Positions 45,113-56,790 of a stretch of DNA of 64,000 nt are shown one piece after another (the first letter of the stretch is position 1; each line of letters starts with the position of its first letter). The notes beneath the pieces are model-generated. The model was given only the letters and a program-made list of their open reading frames with translations, was not told where the DNA came from and made no database searches. The position numbers were made by a program, and so were the translations under genes. The stretch comes from Ichthyophis bannanicus (taxonomy: Eukaryota > Chordata > Amphibia > Gymnophiona > Ichthyophiidae): NCBI GenBank assembly GCA_033557465.1, contig CM066037.1:200445156-200509155 (forward strand), read 5' to 3'.

Positions 45113-47339
45113 TAATTCTCCCACTTTTTCCATGCCTGCACAAGGGCGACTGCTACCATCCCGGATGACGGCATAAAAATTAGAAGCGATTGTGTTGGTG
45201 TCTGATACAGCCTGAGTTTTCTTATGTAAATCCCAGTCCTCAGGCACTTGGGAAGGTTCAAGACCTGCTTTGGAAATGCAATGTTGAAGTTGCATTCACT
45301 GAAAATACCATTCATTTGGCAATCCAAGTTCTTTTTGTAAATCAGCAAATAATTTAAAGTACATTGGGGTCAGGAGTTGACCCACTGTTCAACTACTTCT
45401 GTTTTGCCATGCCTGCCAATTGATTAGCTCATTCTGGATTTTGAATTGGGGGGTGAACCAAAGAGGTAGTTGCCTGGAGGGTGGATTGGCATCTTTAAGT
45501 AGGCAGGAGAATATATATACGCCGTTTGTATGGAGGGTGACTCCTATATGCGACATACCTATCAGAAGATGGGTGGGTATAGGATGAACAAGTATCTCCT
45601 CTAGTTGAACCCAAACTGGACGGTGTAGTCCTGGTGGTTGACTTGCCCAGTAGGAACCTTGCTTAAGAATAAAGGAATGTTAGTACCACTTAAAGACCAG
45701 GAACTCAATGCCTCCCTGCTCTATAAGTAGCTTCAATTTCCAGGTGGCTATGCACGGGATTTTTTTCTTACTACTACTACTACTGGAAGTGGCGGTATAG
45801 AAGAGATGTATAAATAAATAAATAAATAAACACTACTACTACTACTACTGAGCTACTACTACTATTCTTCCAACAGAAAGCAAGCAAAAGTTTTTCAAGC
45901 TTCTTATAGAAGGAGTTGGGAAACAATATGGGTAGCATACAGAGAACGTAGTTAACTTTGGGAATGATCATCATTTTGATGGCCTCTAGGCGACCCCACC
46001 AGGAGAGGTATGTGGGGGGACCAATGAGAGGTCAACAATTGAATCAGGTTAAGGCACTCAGCAGCACTTCTTTCTAAGGTCTCCGCTAGTGAAGGGCAAT
46101 ACTGAACACCAAGATGTTTAAAAGAATTGCCTGCCCATTGGAAAGGGAATGGTGCCAGGTCTGTCTTAAATACATGCTTATTCAATGGAAACGTGGAAAC
46201 GTGACTGATTTAGACCAGTTGATCTTGTGGCCAGATAGCTGTGAGTATTGGTCAGTAGTTCTTAGAACAGCAAGAATTTAAGGAAACTCAACAAAGAGTA
46301 GAAGTTCATCAGCATAAGCAGAGAGCTTAACCTAATCTCCTTTAGTCTACAATCCAACTATTGTTGATGTTTGCCTAATGAGTAGCACTAGAGGTTCCAA
46401 AGCTAGATTAAAAAGTAGTGGAGATAAAGGGCATTCTTGTAGGGTGCCTCTGTGACGAGGAAAGGCACCAGAGAGGTCTGAACTGGCACAGACATGAGCA
46501 GACAGTTGAGCATAAAGAATTCAGACCATGTTAATAAATTTACTGCTTATACCAAACCAATGCAGGGCCTGAAAAAAGAAACAACCACTCCAGCCTGCCA
46601 AATTCTTTTTCTGCATCTAACGAGAGACCAATCAAAGGAGTCGTGTGAGTATGGGAAATTGCAAGGACATTGTGAAGTAGTCATCCATTGTCAGTTGTGG
46701 AACAGCCGGCCACAAAACCACATTGGTCTGAATGGATGATATTAGGGATTACTTTGTTCAGACAATTGGCTAGGATTTTGGCATAGATTTTATAGTCTGT
46801 GTTCAATAAAGAGATAGGGCGGTAACTTTCAACTCTCTGAAGGCCCCTACTGGGCTTCTCATGTACAACAATTGTTGCATTAATGAATGCACTGACAAGG
46901 GGGGACTTCTGAGAGTGCATAGTAAAATAAGTCAGCAAATGAGGCAATAATTCCACACTAAAAGACCGTAGAGTTCTAAAGGGAGGCCATCAGGACCAGG
47001 GGTCTTCCCCAGAGGCATCTGTTTGAGGAGTTGGAGAATTTCTTCTAAGTGGATATCTCAATTCAGATCAGTGGCTTGTTCTGCAGTTAAGGTCACTCTA
47101 TCTAAGTGGCCCACCAGGTTACTAAACCCTGCTTGATTTGCAAGGACTTCTGATTGATAGAGTTGATCATGTAAATGCTCAAGAATAGCTGAGTCATGGA
47201 CCACAAGCTGATCGTCACTGTCTCGGAAAGTGGCAATACACATGGTGTCTTTGCGAGCCTTCAGTGAGTTAGCAAGTCACCTCCCAGCTTTGTTGTTTTC
47301 TGCAAAGTAGCGGCTGTTCTGATTTGTTTCTATACTGCG

Positions 47340-48875
47340 ACATCCTTGTTACCTGGGCCCAAGAGCTTACAGGTAGGGACGGCCTATTAAGTGTCCTTTA
47401 GGAGTGAAGCTCTAACACTTGGCCCCAGGAGTTCTGGGATATGTAGTTGCTTAGTCTCCTGTGGGACTGAGTTGTAGTTGTAGCTCGAGTAGAAAAAGGC
47501 ATGCAAGACTATTTATTTTTAAGAGGGTTTATTCCAGCGCATCAAGATTCAGTATCTCAGACACAAAAGAATGCCAATTCCAACATAAGGGTTGAAAATA
47601 AACACACACAAAAGATGCAACAAAACGGCTCAGCTCTACTTGGCTGTTTCACAGTTCCTTTAGTCTCAGGCTAGGCAATCATGTGATCCTTCAGCAAATT
47701 GAAACAGGTGCTCTTCCTTACGGCACGGCTTCTCAATTTACCATGTGATTAAGCTTATTAAACAAGGCATAAGGTTTTCTCACAGTGGCTGCAGGTATGG
47801 CAAACCTTATACTATATTACTTCATATAGCTTTCAGTGCTCATTAACCTGGTTATTCTCAATTACACAAGTTGAACAATCCATAGGTGAATCAAGCTCTA
47901 CTGAAGGCAGACAAACGTCCAGTTGCATAGCTTCCTCAAAGTTACTGGAATTCTGGTCAGGGTTATTATTCTACTCTGCCCTTTTCTCCAGAAATTCCTT
48001 AAACTGACCTAGAAGTAATTCAGCTTGCTTGTGCACGTTTTCAGACTGATAGCCTTCCTTCTTCTCTAACAAACGTTTACTTAGGACTCCCAGCTCAGGA
48101 TAATCATCTATCCTGTCTTTGTCAAAGGAACAGTTCTCAGTAAGGGTAAATCCTTTCCCCCACTTATCATTAGCTGAATATGCTGGGTTTGTTCTCAGGA
48201 GGTTAACACATGCAGGAGACTTCTTAAACAAAGGGTTATAACCAGAAATGTCGGCTTTACCTTTTCCAAGGTCTTTTAGATAAACATTGGTACCTTTTCT
48301 CCTGTTAATTCTCAGGCTTTGTACTTCAGCTTTCTTATCCTTACTTCCAGTGCCTTGCAGGTAAATGTCAGGCTGAACAGTTTCCTCGTAGCTTTCTCTG
48401 AAACTGTCTTGGCTTTTACAGCTGTGAATCCGGCTGCCCTTATTCCAGGTATCTGGCCTGCGGGCTCCCTTAACCAAAGGCTCTACCTTGCAGTGAGACT
48501 TCCTCCAGGGTGAATCCTTGCACCACTGTTCAGTGCTCCCAGGTTCTGCTCGGGTCTCAGATTCTAGCTGACTTCTCTTCCAAGCAGTGTTCTCAGCTGT
48601 TCCAACGTTTTCCCTTCTGCTGCTCCTGACCTCATGCTTGCACTCGCTCCTCCTCCTCATTGTTTGAGTATTTAACAAGCCTTCACTTCTTTGGACTCCC
48701 TGACTCTCCCTTGGGTGTGCCCAATCAGTGAACAGACCTGTCTCCTCCCCTGAGGTGAGGTGTGGCTTTAGATCATCAACTGGCTGTGTTTTTATTCCTG
48801 AGGTGAAAATCCTGTTTGTCAGTGCAGTATTGTTTACCTCATCATTCCAATCCTGTAGTTCCTATTTACGCTTTT
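47340..48875 (-). mobile_element. Unclassified 1.5 kb insertion in the L1
   Basis: The L1 linker is broken between about 48880 and 47340. On the minus strand the insert begins near TGTCACAAAAAAGCG, carries an ORF, then a ~400 bp untranslated part with AATAAA near 47530, and ends near GGATGTCGCAGTA. TG at the start and a CA-like end hint at LTR-type or other retroelement borders. No clear duplication or terminal repeat was found, so the class is open. Confidence 0.5.
47833..48660 (-). pseudogene. Unrecognised ORF in the insertion, one in-frame TAG
   Basis: I do not recognise this protein. From an ATG at 48660 the frame is open for 229 codons to a TAG at 47971-47973, then open again in the same frame for 45 codons to a TGA at 47833-47835. 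It is strongly basic and polar (MRRRSECKHEVRSSRREN at the start), rich in Lys, Arg, Ser and Glu, and ends acidic after the TAG (EEAMQLDVCLPSVELDSPMD). There are no membrane segments and no zinc-binding pattern; it may be a Gag-like or nucleic-acid-binding protein, which is inference only. The intact length in otherwise decayed L1 suggests a younger insertion. Confidence 0.45.
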
Positions 48876-50469
48876 TTGTGACACCTATTGCATAGGCATT
48901 ACAGGCAAAGTAAGTGGAAATGGCTTGCCGGATAGTGGATAGGAGGTGATCATCACTCAGTATGGCCTTATTAAACCTCCACGAGGCGTAAGAGGGATCT
49001 TGTTGGGGGATCTATAATGATAGAGTTATGGCCGCATGGTCAGAGATGGTAATCCCAAGAATATCGGTGGAAGATAACCCCTAGAGTAACATGTTAGAAG
49101 TCAAGAAGAAATCTATCCTTGAGTGTGTATGATGTGGCAGAGAGAAGAAAGTGCACTCTTTGGCGGTAGGGTTTTGGAGACACCAAGGGTCAGCTAAGCA
49201 GTGTCTTCCATAAGAACATGGAGTACTAGGAGGGCCTGCCCTTGTTGGGCTATCCACTATGAGTGATGGTCAAGAAGGGGGTCTAGTATCAGATTAAAGT
49301 CTCCTGCGATTATTGGAAGGGGAGCTATATCGTTAATTTCTTTGGAGATAGTATGAAAGAAGCCTGGATTATCTGTGTTCAAGGCATATATTGTGAAGAG
49401 AACGAGCTTCGCTTGGCCAATTTGGAGGGTAGCCTTAGCCCACCTGCCCTCTGTGTCGGCTCTTGTCTGCAGTACAGATGGGGAGAGTGTTTTCTGTACT
49501 AGGATCCCTACCCCATTTTTTTTGTGTTGGGCTGCGGGACTCAGCCAAGAAGTAGGCTCCGGTGCCTAGTTTCATTGATTCGATTAAATTTAGGTGCATC
49601 TCTTGAAGGTATACAATGTCAGCTGACTCTTTTTGACAGTATAATTGAATTTTCTTATGCTTGATAGGATTATTAATGCCTTTAACATTAAGAGAGATTT
49701 TGAGCGAGATAGCATTAACATAGTAAAACACAATTCTGAAAATCCACCCCTCAAGGGAGGGTGGAATTGAATGACATACAAAAGGAGATATGGGATACCC
49801 AGGTTACCATAGAATTAGGTGTCTCTCAGGGAGTTATCATGCAGGTAAAATGGAAAGGCAGCTTTAAAACGTATGCAAAATACATAAGGAAAGAGCCAAG
49901 GGACCTAACAAAACCCAATATAGCAAACACTGCAGCTTGTAGGAAAGCCGACATGCTGTGTAGCTAAGTGGCGGTCCATGGGGCCACAAAGAAACCATCC
50001 TCCCCCCATCCTCCCTCCCATGAAACTATGACTACGTATGTTAAGAAATAGATCGAAAACAACATCAGCCCTCCCCTTACATAGTCCCACATAGAAAACA
50101 ATAGCACCATATCACATATTGTGACAGGAGTCTAGTAGAGTAGAACAAAATGCCATAATCAAGTAGCATTCATACCTCGATACACTCACCCAACACCATA
50201 ATGTAGGAAGCCCCACGATTACCCCAAAGTGATAAATGGAGCCTGAGGTCTCATGATGGGCTATACTTCTGAATCAGATGAGAGGGTCGTAGCACGGTAC
50301 ACTGAGCATTGCCAAGGAAAAATGTCCCTTAAAAGATGAAGAAGAGTCTTGGATAGCTAGTTGGGAAAGAGTCCATAGTGCACTCAGGACTCCCAGTGTT
50401 GTGGGAAATGAAGTTAGTGCATGTTCATCCCATCGAGGTCAGCCAGGAAGGCCCTTAGTAGCTTGGGGT

Positions 50470-51176
50470 CCTCAAAAGAGCAGATCTAGTTGAGGACAGT
50501 CATTCAGAGGTGTGCCGGGAAGAAGAGGCTGGAGCAGGCTTGCAACTTTTGCAGCTGGGGCCAGAATGACAGAAGCTGGTTTTGGCGGTCGGGAAAAAAG
50601 AGTAGTTTGACCTTCATGCTGAATTGTCGAATGGAGCCAGGCGGCTTGCAAGATTTGTAATGCGTGTGGATTCCTAAGCACTTTCAGCACAAATGGTCTC
50701 TGGGTTTTCATGTGGGACATGCGATGTGAGGGTGTCCTTTGTGCGCACTGTATCTCTAGTGGCCTGTGCAGATCCATTTGCAGAAGCTTGGGCAGTAATT
50801 GCTTGAAAAAATGAATTGGATCAGTTCCTTCAGCACCTTCCAGGACTCTCAGGATTCTAATGTTATTACGACGAGATCAATTATTTAAATCTTCCAGTTA
50901 TCTCTGAAGCTGGGTGAGTTATTTAGTATTCGCCCAATCTGTTGCAAGCACTCTTTGTGGTTGAGCACGGTGGCATTGAATTTTGTCAAGTCGCAGAGAG
51001 AGCGAATTCAGTTGGTTTTTTACATCAGCAAGTTCAGCTCGCATAGGTTCTAACAATTTCCCATTAGCTGTGACCAACTCCTTGACCTGCCGAATTTCAG
51101 CTAGGATCTCTTTTAGGCCCTCATCCATGTCTTTAATGGCTGCCATCTTGCTAGGAGATGGGGGCTCCTGCTTCAA
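50470..51176 (-). pseudogene. L1 ORF1
   Basis: The N-terminal piece at 50919-51176 (MKQEPPSPSKM, then EIRQVKELVTANGKLLEPMRA) has heptad-like spacing typical of the ORF1p coiled coil. A C-terminal RNA-binding piece lies at 50472-50777. The two are in different frames. Confidence 0.75.
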
Positions 51177-51378
51177 TCTCTTAACCCCCCTCTAAGGATG
51201 TCGCCGGGTAGTCTAAGCAGGTTGGCTTTATGGTAGACATACTCGGGATGACCGGAGTTGGGGGAAAGATCGTCGTGGGGGAAAGAGGCATGGAGGAGAA
51301 CTAAGAGTCAATGTAGAGCCATGAGAGCGGGACTGTTAGGCGCCCATCTTGGTTGGCAATCGGCTTCAGCCCCCAAAT

Positions 51379-51640
51379 GCTCTCTTTCAATTTCGCTGTC
51401 AGACTGCATCTCTCTTGCTTATTCCCAGGCAGGCCTGAACCTTGATGGTCATGTCATTGCTCATAGTGTTAGAGCTATGGCTGCGTCAGGGGTCAACTTA
51501 TGCCCGTTCTCCGTGGAAGAGATATGCAGGGCTTCAATGTTGTCTTCAGTTCAGACATTCACATCTACTGCCTAGATGAGGATTCCCGACGTGACAGCAA
51601 CTTCAGCCAGTCTGTACTCCAGAGAATGTTTGAGGATTAG
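51379..51640 (+). pseudogene. DIRS copy 3 tyrosine recombinase C-terminus
   Basis: Encodes the last third of the catalytic domain: SDCISLAYSQAGLNLDGHVI, then HSVRAMA (H and R kept) and EEICRAS. A disrupted TFTSTA region follows where the nucleophile tyrosine lies in copy 1, and then the end (SVLQRMFED). It corresponds to copy 1 from about 8405 to 8664. Confidence 0.85.
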
Positions 51641-51827
51641 AATCCAACTCCATCCCCCCTAGGCCCATTCTATTCTGTCCAGGTTAAACAACCCCCAAAA
51701 GAACAAGAAAAGGAAGAGAAATTCTCTCATTTTGTACATAGTTGATGGTTGAGTTGTTCTGACCTCTTGCCATTTCACAGTTGAGTTTGCCCTTGTTGGG
51801 CTTCTCGGTAGCCTGTAACTTAGGATT

Positions 51828-51924
51828 CCCATACGTGAGGAGACTTTTCTCCGTGGACAAGCAGGAATGGTAGTTACTCACCTGTAGCAAGTGTTCTATG
51901 TGGACAGCAGGAATAAGTCCTCGC
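51828..51924 (+). repeat. DIRS copy 3 internal complementary region
   Basis: CCCATACGTGAGGA followed by a rearranged bridge, then CAGCAGGAATAAGTCCTCGC, complementary to the left and right edges of copy 3 with mismatches. Confidence 0.75.
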
Positions 51925-52160
51925 AACCCTCCCACCTCCCGAGAAGTTGTCTTCTGCTATAGCTATGTTATCAGACTGAGGCATTATAGTGCCACAACAG
52001 CAGGCGGGCAGGAGGCACGCAGGCATGATGGAGCATCCCAAAAGCTTCCAATACAAGCTGGAGAGCAATCCTGTGCAGGGCTCCTTCGGGGACATCACCC
52101 ATATGTGAGGACTTATTCCTGCTGTCCATGGAGAACACCTGCTACAGGTGAGTAACTACC

Positions 52161-52819
52161 TTTCCTTGTCCTTTCTTTCGACATTGAGATTTTCTTGAAA
52201 TTCAAAATATATGTGTATATTTCCTGATTTATCTTGAGCTACTCAGGATATGTGCCATGAGTTCTTGGCTGTAAAGCCAAGAGTCCTGGCTCTGGGTGAT
52301 AGCTATAATTTGAAATTTCCTTGTTGTTGATGTTTTGTATCTTTTGGTGGGAAAAATCTTTCTTTCTGAACCCCAAGCAACCCCCTGAGTTTTCTTACTG
52401 CAAGAGAAGAGCCTAAGGTACATGTTTCAATATCCCAGGGGTTTATCATGTATCCCACTATCAAAATGTTCTACAACCATCTCTTTGTATAGCATTTTAT
52501 ATTCCTGATTTGTTTTTTCTCTCTTGGACCAAATATGGTGTTCCAAAAGCTATCTTGTTATTTTCTTGTTAACTGCAACTTTCCTGTTTTTCTTTTTCCT
52601 GATTTCTGTGTCATTCAAGATGTTCTTGGATATAAAAAAAAGTTTAATTTTAGTAAATAATAAATAAAAACTGGCCAAAGAAAGCATATTTCAGAGGAAG
52701 CTTGGTCCTAAAGCACAAGGAACTTGTGTGCAATGATCCTGAGTGCGGACAGCACCTGCTCTACAGCAAAAGCTGCTAGTGCTGAAACCTAAAAATAACT
52801 AGCCTATATTCAAATAAAA
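52161..52819. other. Unassigned intronic sequence
   Basis: AT-rich. A minus-strand ORF (52229-52423) shows no convincing family features. Confidence 0.45.
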
Positions 52820-53580
52820 CAAAAACCAAGCACTTTGTATGCGGTTATGGATACAAAATTACCATCCAACGCTGCTCAAGAAAAACAATGTTTTTTTCTA
52901 AGTGAAGGAAGGTCTCAGCAATATCGGGCTGGTGTCTACTGTGGCGCTTGCTCACAAACACCAATATACCATGCCCATTTCACATCAACGACCTCCAACA
53001 CCAGAGCCCCAAAATGATTAAATAGAAAAGCCACAGAAAACTTAACTTGTGAACACTTCTACTTTATGTGGTCTTTTCAACCCCAACGCCTCCATTCAAG
53101 CGCTTATGAGCGTTTCGCCATTCATGTCGCTTCTTCAGGGGGACTACTAAAAATATAAATATAAACATACAGCGATCAATACAATACCATCTAACCACAA
53201 CCTATACCTAATACAACCACAAAATAAAATAAAAACAGCTCACTTACCCCAGCTCATAAGGGTCCTACACGTTAACAACTAGCTCTGTGGCTACCAAGCC
53301 ATCCAGCTTCATACCAACGCGCATGAGCCTAACGCAATCCAACACCCTTATAAACCGACACGCAATGCTTGCATCATAACGCCTAAGAAACACCCCACTC
53401 AACTCCTTAAACTAACCGTACAATCACTGTCAACTCAAATGCAACTACCCCACTCAATCTGAGCATTCAACCCCTCAGGAGACACCGTCCTAACTGTAAA
53501 AATCCACTTCTGCTCACGCAGCACTAACGATTGCTCCCGTGTCTGTGCCTTTCTCCAGTCCTCTGGCACCATTCCTGACT
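52820..53580 (-). mobile_element. Penelope-like element, 3' end
   Basis: The minus strand encodes LREQKWIFTVRTVSPEGLN followed by a TGA at 53435-53437. The pattern WI..L.T..P.GLN is the conserved C-terminal signature downstream of the GIY-YIG endonuclease in Penelope-like elements. The 3' region below contains CCCCTGAAGAAGCG and GGCGAAACGCT (about 53103-53145), the hammerhead-type motif that Penelope termini carry. RT and most of the endonuclease are absent, so this is a 5'-truncated copy. Confidence 0.75.
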
Positions 53581-53749
53581 ATTCATTCTAGGATTATGAG
53601 TCCCCAGTCAAAAAATCAGTCATTCTGCAGGTGATTCTGCTGAACTCATAAAACCACTCTGAGACCATGAAATCAGAGAACTAAAGTTCCTAAACCTTAC
53701 CCCCGTCAATGGCCCTTGAGGACTGCGCGTGAAGACCAAGGTACTAGAC

Positions 53750-56700
53750 TGTACATAGAACACAGAAATATGATGACAGAAAAAGACCACATGGCCTATC
53801 TAGTCTGTCCTTCCATATCAACAACTACAACAGTCCCCTTTTTACCTTTAGAGATCCTCTGTTTGTCCCATGCTTTTTTGAATTCAGTTACTGTCCTCAT
53901 CTCTACCACTTCCACTGGGAGACTATTCCATGGATCCACTACTCTTTCCGTAAAGAAATATTTCCACATATCACTCCTGAATCTATCTCCCTTCACCCTC
54001 ATCCCATGTCCCCTCGTAGCAGAACTTGCTTTCAATTGAAAGAGGCTCTCTCCGTGAACATTTATGCCACGGAGGTATTTAAACATCTCAATCATATCAC
54101 CTCTATCCCGCCTTTCCTCTAAGGTGTACATATTAAAATCCTTCAGTCTGTCCTCATATGCTTTATAATGAAGACCACTAATCATTTTAGTAGCCACCCT
54201 CTGCACCGACTCCATCCTGTTCGCATCCTTTTGAAGGTGTGGTCTCCAGAATTGCACACTATACTCCAAATGAGGTCGCACCAAAGACTTATAGAGAGGC
54301 ATTATCACCTCCTTTTTTCTGCTAGCCATTCCTCTCCGTATGCACCCAAGCATCCTTCTAGCTTTTGCCGTCGCCTTTTCTACCTGTTTAGCTGCTTTAA
54401 GATCATCAGACACAACCACGCCTAGGTCCCACTCTTCTTTAGTGGACAAAAGTACTTCACCCCCTATACTATATTGCTCCCTTGGATTGCTGCAGCCCAA
54501 ATGCATGACCTTACATTTTTTAACATTAAATCCCAGCTGCCAAATTCTAGACCATTCTTCAAGCTTAGCTAGATCCCGCCTCATGTTATCTACACCTTCC
54601 TGGGTGTCTACTCTATTGCAGATTTTGGTATCATCCGCAAAGAGGCAAACCTTACCCGACAGCCCTTCCGCTATATCACTAACAAAGATGTTTAAAAGAA
54701 TCGGACCAAGGACAGATCCCTGGGGCACACCACTGGTAACATCCTTCTCCTCAGAGTGAGCTCCATTTACTTGTACTCTTTGTCGCCTCCCACCCAACCA
54801 ATTTCTAACCCAAGCAGTAACTTTAGGGTCCATCCCTATGGTGCTCAGTTTGTTTATAAGTCGCCTGTGAGGAACATTGTCAAAGGCTTTACTGAAATCT
54901 AAATACACCACATCTAGAGCTCTCCCTCGGTCCAACTCCCTGGTCACCAGTCAAAGAAATCAATCAGATTTGTCTGACAAGACCTGCCTCTGATGAATCC
55001 ATGCTGCCTCGGATCCTGTAATCCGCTGGACTCCAGAAACCTCACTATTTTCTCTTTCAGCAGCGTTTCCAATAATTTACTCACCACTGAAGTTAAACTA
55101 ACCGGCCTGTAGTTTTCAACCACATCCTTACTTCTGATTTTGTGTAAAGACACCACATGAGCCTCTCTCCAGTCCTTTGGCACCACTCCCGACTCCAACA
55201 AGGCATTGAAAAGGTCAGTCAGTGGAGTTGCTAGAACGTCCCCAAGTTCCCTCAGTATTCTAGGGTGTATCCCATCCGGTCCTATCGCTTTGTCTACTTT
55301 AAGTTGAGCTAGTTTCTCACGAACACAGTCTTCTGAAAATTGTTCAAGATGTCCCTCGCTTCTGTTCCTATTTGTGGGTGTTTTCTGAGGTCCTGCTCCT
55401 GGTTCTTCATCTGTGAACACAGAACAAAAATATTTGTTAAGCAATTCCGCTTTATCCTTATCAGCTTCTACATATTCCTCCCCTGCACCCTTGAGTCTGA
55501 CAATACCACTTTTGCCCTTCCTCTTCTCACTAATATATCTGAAAAAATGTCTTATCCCCCCATTTTATTGCATTAGCTATTTCCTCCTCCTTTTGAATCT
55601 TTGCCTTCTTGACTACTTTGCTAGCTTCTCTAAGTTTTTCCAAATACAGATGCCTGTCTTCCTCTCTCTGTGATCTCTTGTATTTCATGAAGGCCTCCCT
55701 CTTTTTCTTCACTTTTTCATCTACTACTTTCGAAAACCATAGCGGTCCCCTTTTGCTTTTACCTTTATTTACCATTTTAACAAAAAGGTTGGTTGCCCTT
55801 AAAATATCCCCTTTCAGTTTTGCCCACTGTTTTTCTACATCCCCCAGCTGTTCCCATCCCACTAACGACTCCCTGAGGTATTGGCCCATCTTCGCAAAGT
55901 TAGTCTTCCTAAAGTATAAGATCCTCACCTTTGAATGGATTCTAACAGCCCTAGTCCTAATACTGAACCACACCATCTGGTGATCACTGGATGCAAAATG
56001 ATCTCCCACTACAACATCAGAAACACTTTCACCATTGCTAAGCACCAAGTCCAGTATGGCCCCTTCACGTGTGGGGTCTGTTACCAATTGCCTGAATAGT
56101 TCTCTCTGTAGAGAATCCGGGATCTCCTTACTTCTAGATGATACTGCAGCAGGAATGTGCCAATCAACATCTGGCATATTGAAATCTCCTATCAGTAGCA
56201 CTTCCCCTTTCCTAGCAATGCTGCGTATGTCTTCAATTAACTCTCTGTCCATCTCTTCCTCTTGTGAGGGAGGTCTGTATATCACACCAAAGGAAATAGA
56301 TTTCTCTTTCCCTCTTTCTAGTTTAACCCACAATGCCTCCTCTCTCCCTTTTACGCTCTGTAATTCCAAAGCTTTAATAGTAGTTTTTACCTATAGTGCC
56401 ACTCCTCCTCCCCTTCTTCCTACCCTGTCCTTTCTGAATAAAGTATAGCCAGGTATAGTTACATCCCAATCATGGTTTTCTGTGAACCATGTTTCTGTAA
56501 CTGCCACTAAATCCAAGTCAGCCACTCCCACCAAAGCGTCAACATCAGGGATCTTATTTCCCATGCTACGGGCATTTATGCACACTGCTTTCCATATGTT
56601 ACCCATTTCCATAAAGGTATTTAATGTATCACCTACCTGGGGGCTTTCACTTACCTGGGGGCTTTCTTCACCCATCCCCAATGAATCTAATTTAAAGCCC

Positions 56701-56790
56701 TCTTCAGTAGATTAGCCAGTCTACTACCGAAGATGCGTTGACCTTTCTTGGACAGATGGATGCCATCTCTGCTCTGCAACCCTTGGAACA
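53750..56790 (-). mobile_element. CR1 LINE, nearly complete ORF2
   Basis: On the minus strand, the end of ORF1 (56690-56790: SRDGIHLSKKGQRIFGSRLA, an esterase-like DG.HL. motif) is followed by endonuclease and RT. The 3' end near 53750 matches the tail of the CR1 at 42905-43430. Only a few frame breaks separate the ORF2 pieces, so the insertion is fairly young. Confidence 0.93.
53796..56681 (-). pseudogene. CR1 ORF2 (endonuclease-RT), few frame breaks
   Basis: Endonuclease start at 56391-56681 (CINARSMGNKIPDVDAL, then AVTETWF); endonuclease and linker at 55530-56369 (GVIYRPPSQEEEMD, LLIGDFNMPDVDW, SSDHQMVWF); RT at 54944-55444 (IGPDGIHPRIL, NYRPVSLTSV, GFIRGRSCQTNL) and 53796-54947 ([27 protein letters not shown], catalytic FADD at 54630-54641, KYFFTERVVDPWNSLPVEVV). 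The breaks between ORFs are single frameshifts or stops near 56380, 55450-55530 and 54945. Confidence 0.92.

Larger units (their letters stand above)
45120..49735 (-). pseudogene. L1 ORF2 (endonuclease-RT), interrupted
   Basis: Endonuclease at 49435-49731 (ISLNVKGINNPIKHKK and ADIVYLQEMHL), with a degenerate SRIDFFL and SDHA near 49050-49130. After the 1.5 kb insertion the linker resumes (FAENNKAGR, about 47300). RT follows with SYRPISLLNTDYKIYAKILA at 46681-46956, then FKHLGVQ near 46100, and a C-terminal part to about 45120. Stops and frameshifts separate all pieces. Order and content are those of L1-clade ORF2. Confidence 0.85.
45113..51378 (-). mobile_element. L1-type LINE inserted in DIRS copy 3
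   Basis: Antisense L1 with its 5' end at about 51378 and its 3' end lost near 45113 (no A-tail). The minus strand starts GGGGGCTGAAG and soon contains CAAGATGGCGCC (about 51341-51352), a YY1-type site like that of mammalian L1 promoters. ORF1 and ORF2 pieces follow, and a further insertion lies at 47340-48875. Decay is heavy. Confidence 0.85.
40881..52160 (+). mobile_element. DIRS retrotransposon, copy 3 (split by CR1 and L1, internally deleted)
   Basis: Left terminal repeat 40881-41035, gag pieces to 43827, RT/RNase H to about 45110, then the recombinase C-terminus from 51379, an internal complementary region at 51828-51924 and the right repeat 51978-52160 with CAGGTGAGT. The methyltransferase-like domain and most of the recombinase are gone between 45110 and 51379, where the L1 now lies. 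It is a third subfamily, sharing the terminal plan but with TCTGTGGACAAGTAGG at the left edge. Confidence 0.9.

Noticed and set aside
45770..45870. CTA-trinucleotide and AAATA repeats as a functional microsatellite
   Set aside because: They look like ordinary LINE/SINE tail expansions within L1 sequence.
53540..53580. Short similarity to the CR1 RT motif VPxDWR upstream of the Penelope C-terminus
   Set aside because: Only about 40 bp, with no continuation on either side, and it runs in frame into the Penelope segment; treated as Penelope sequence or chance.
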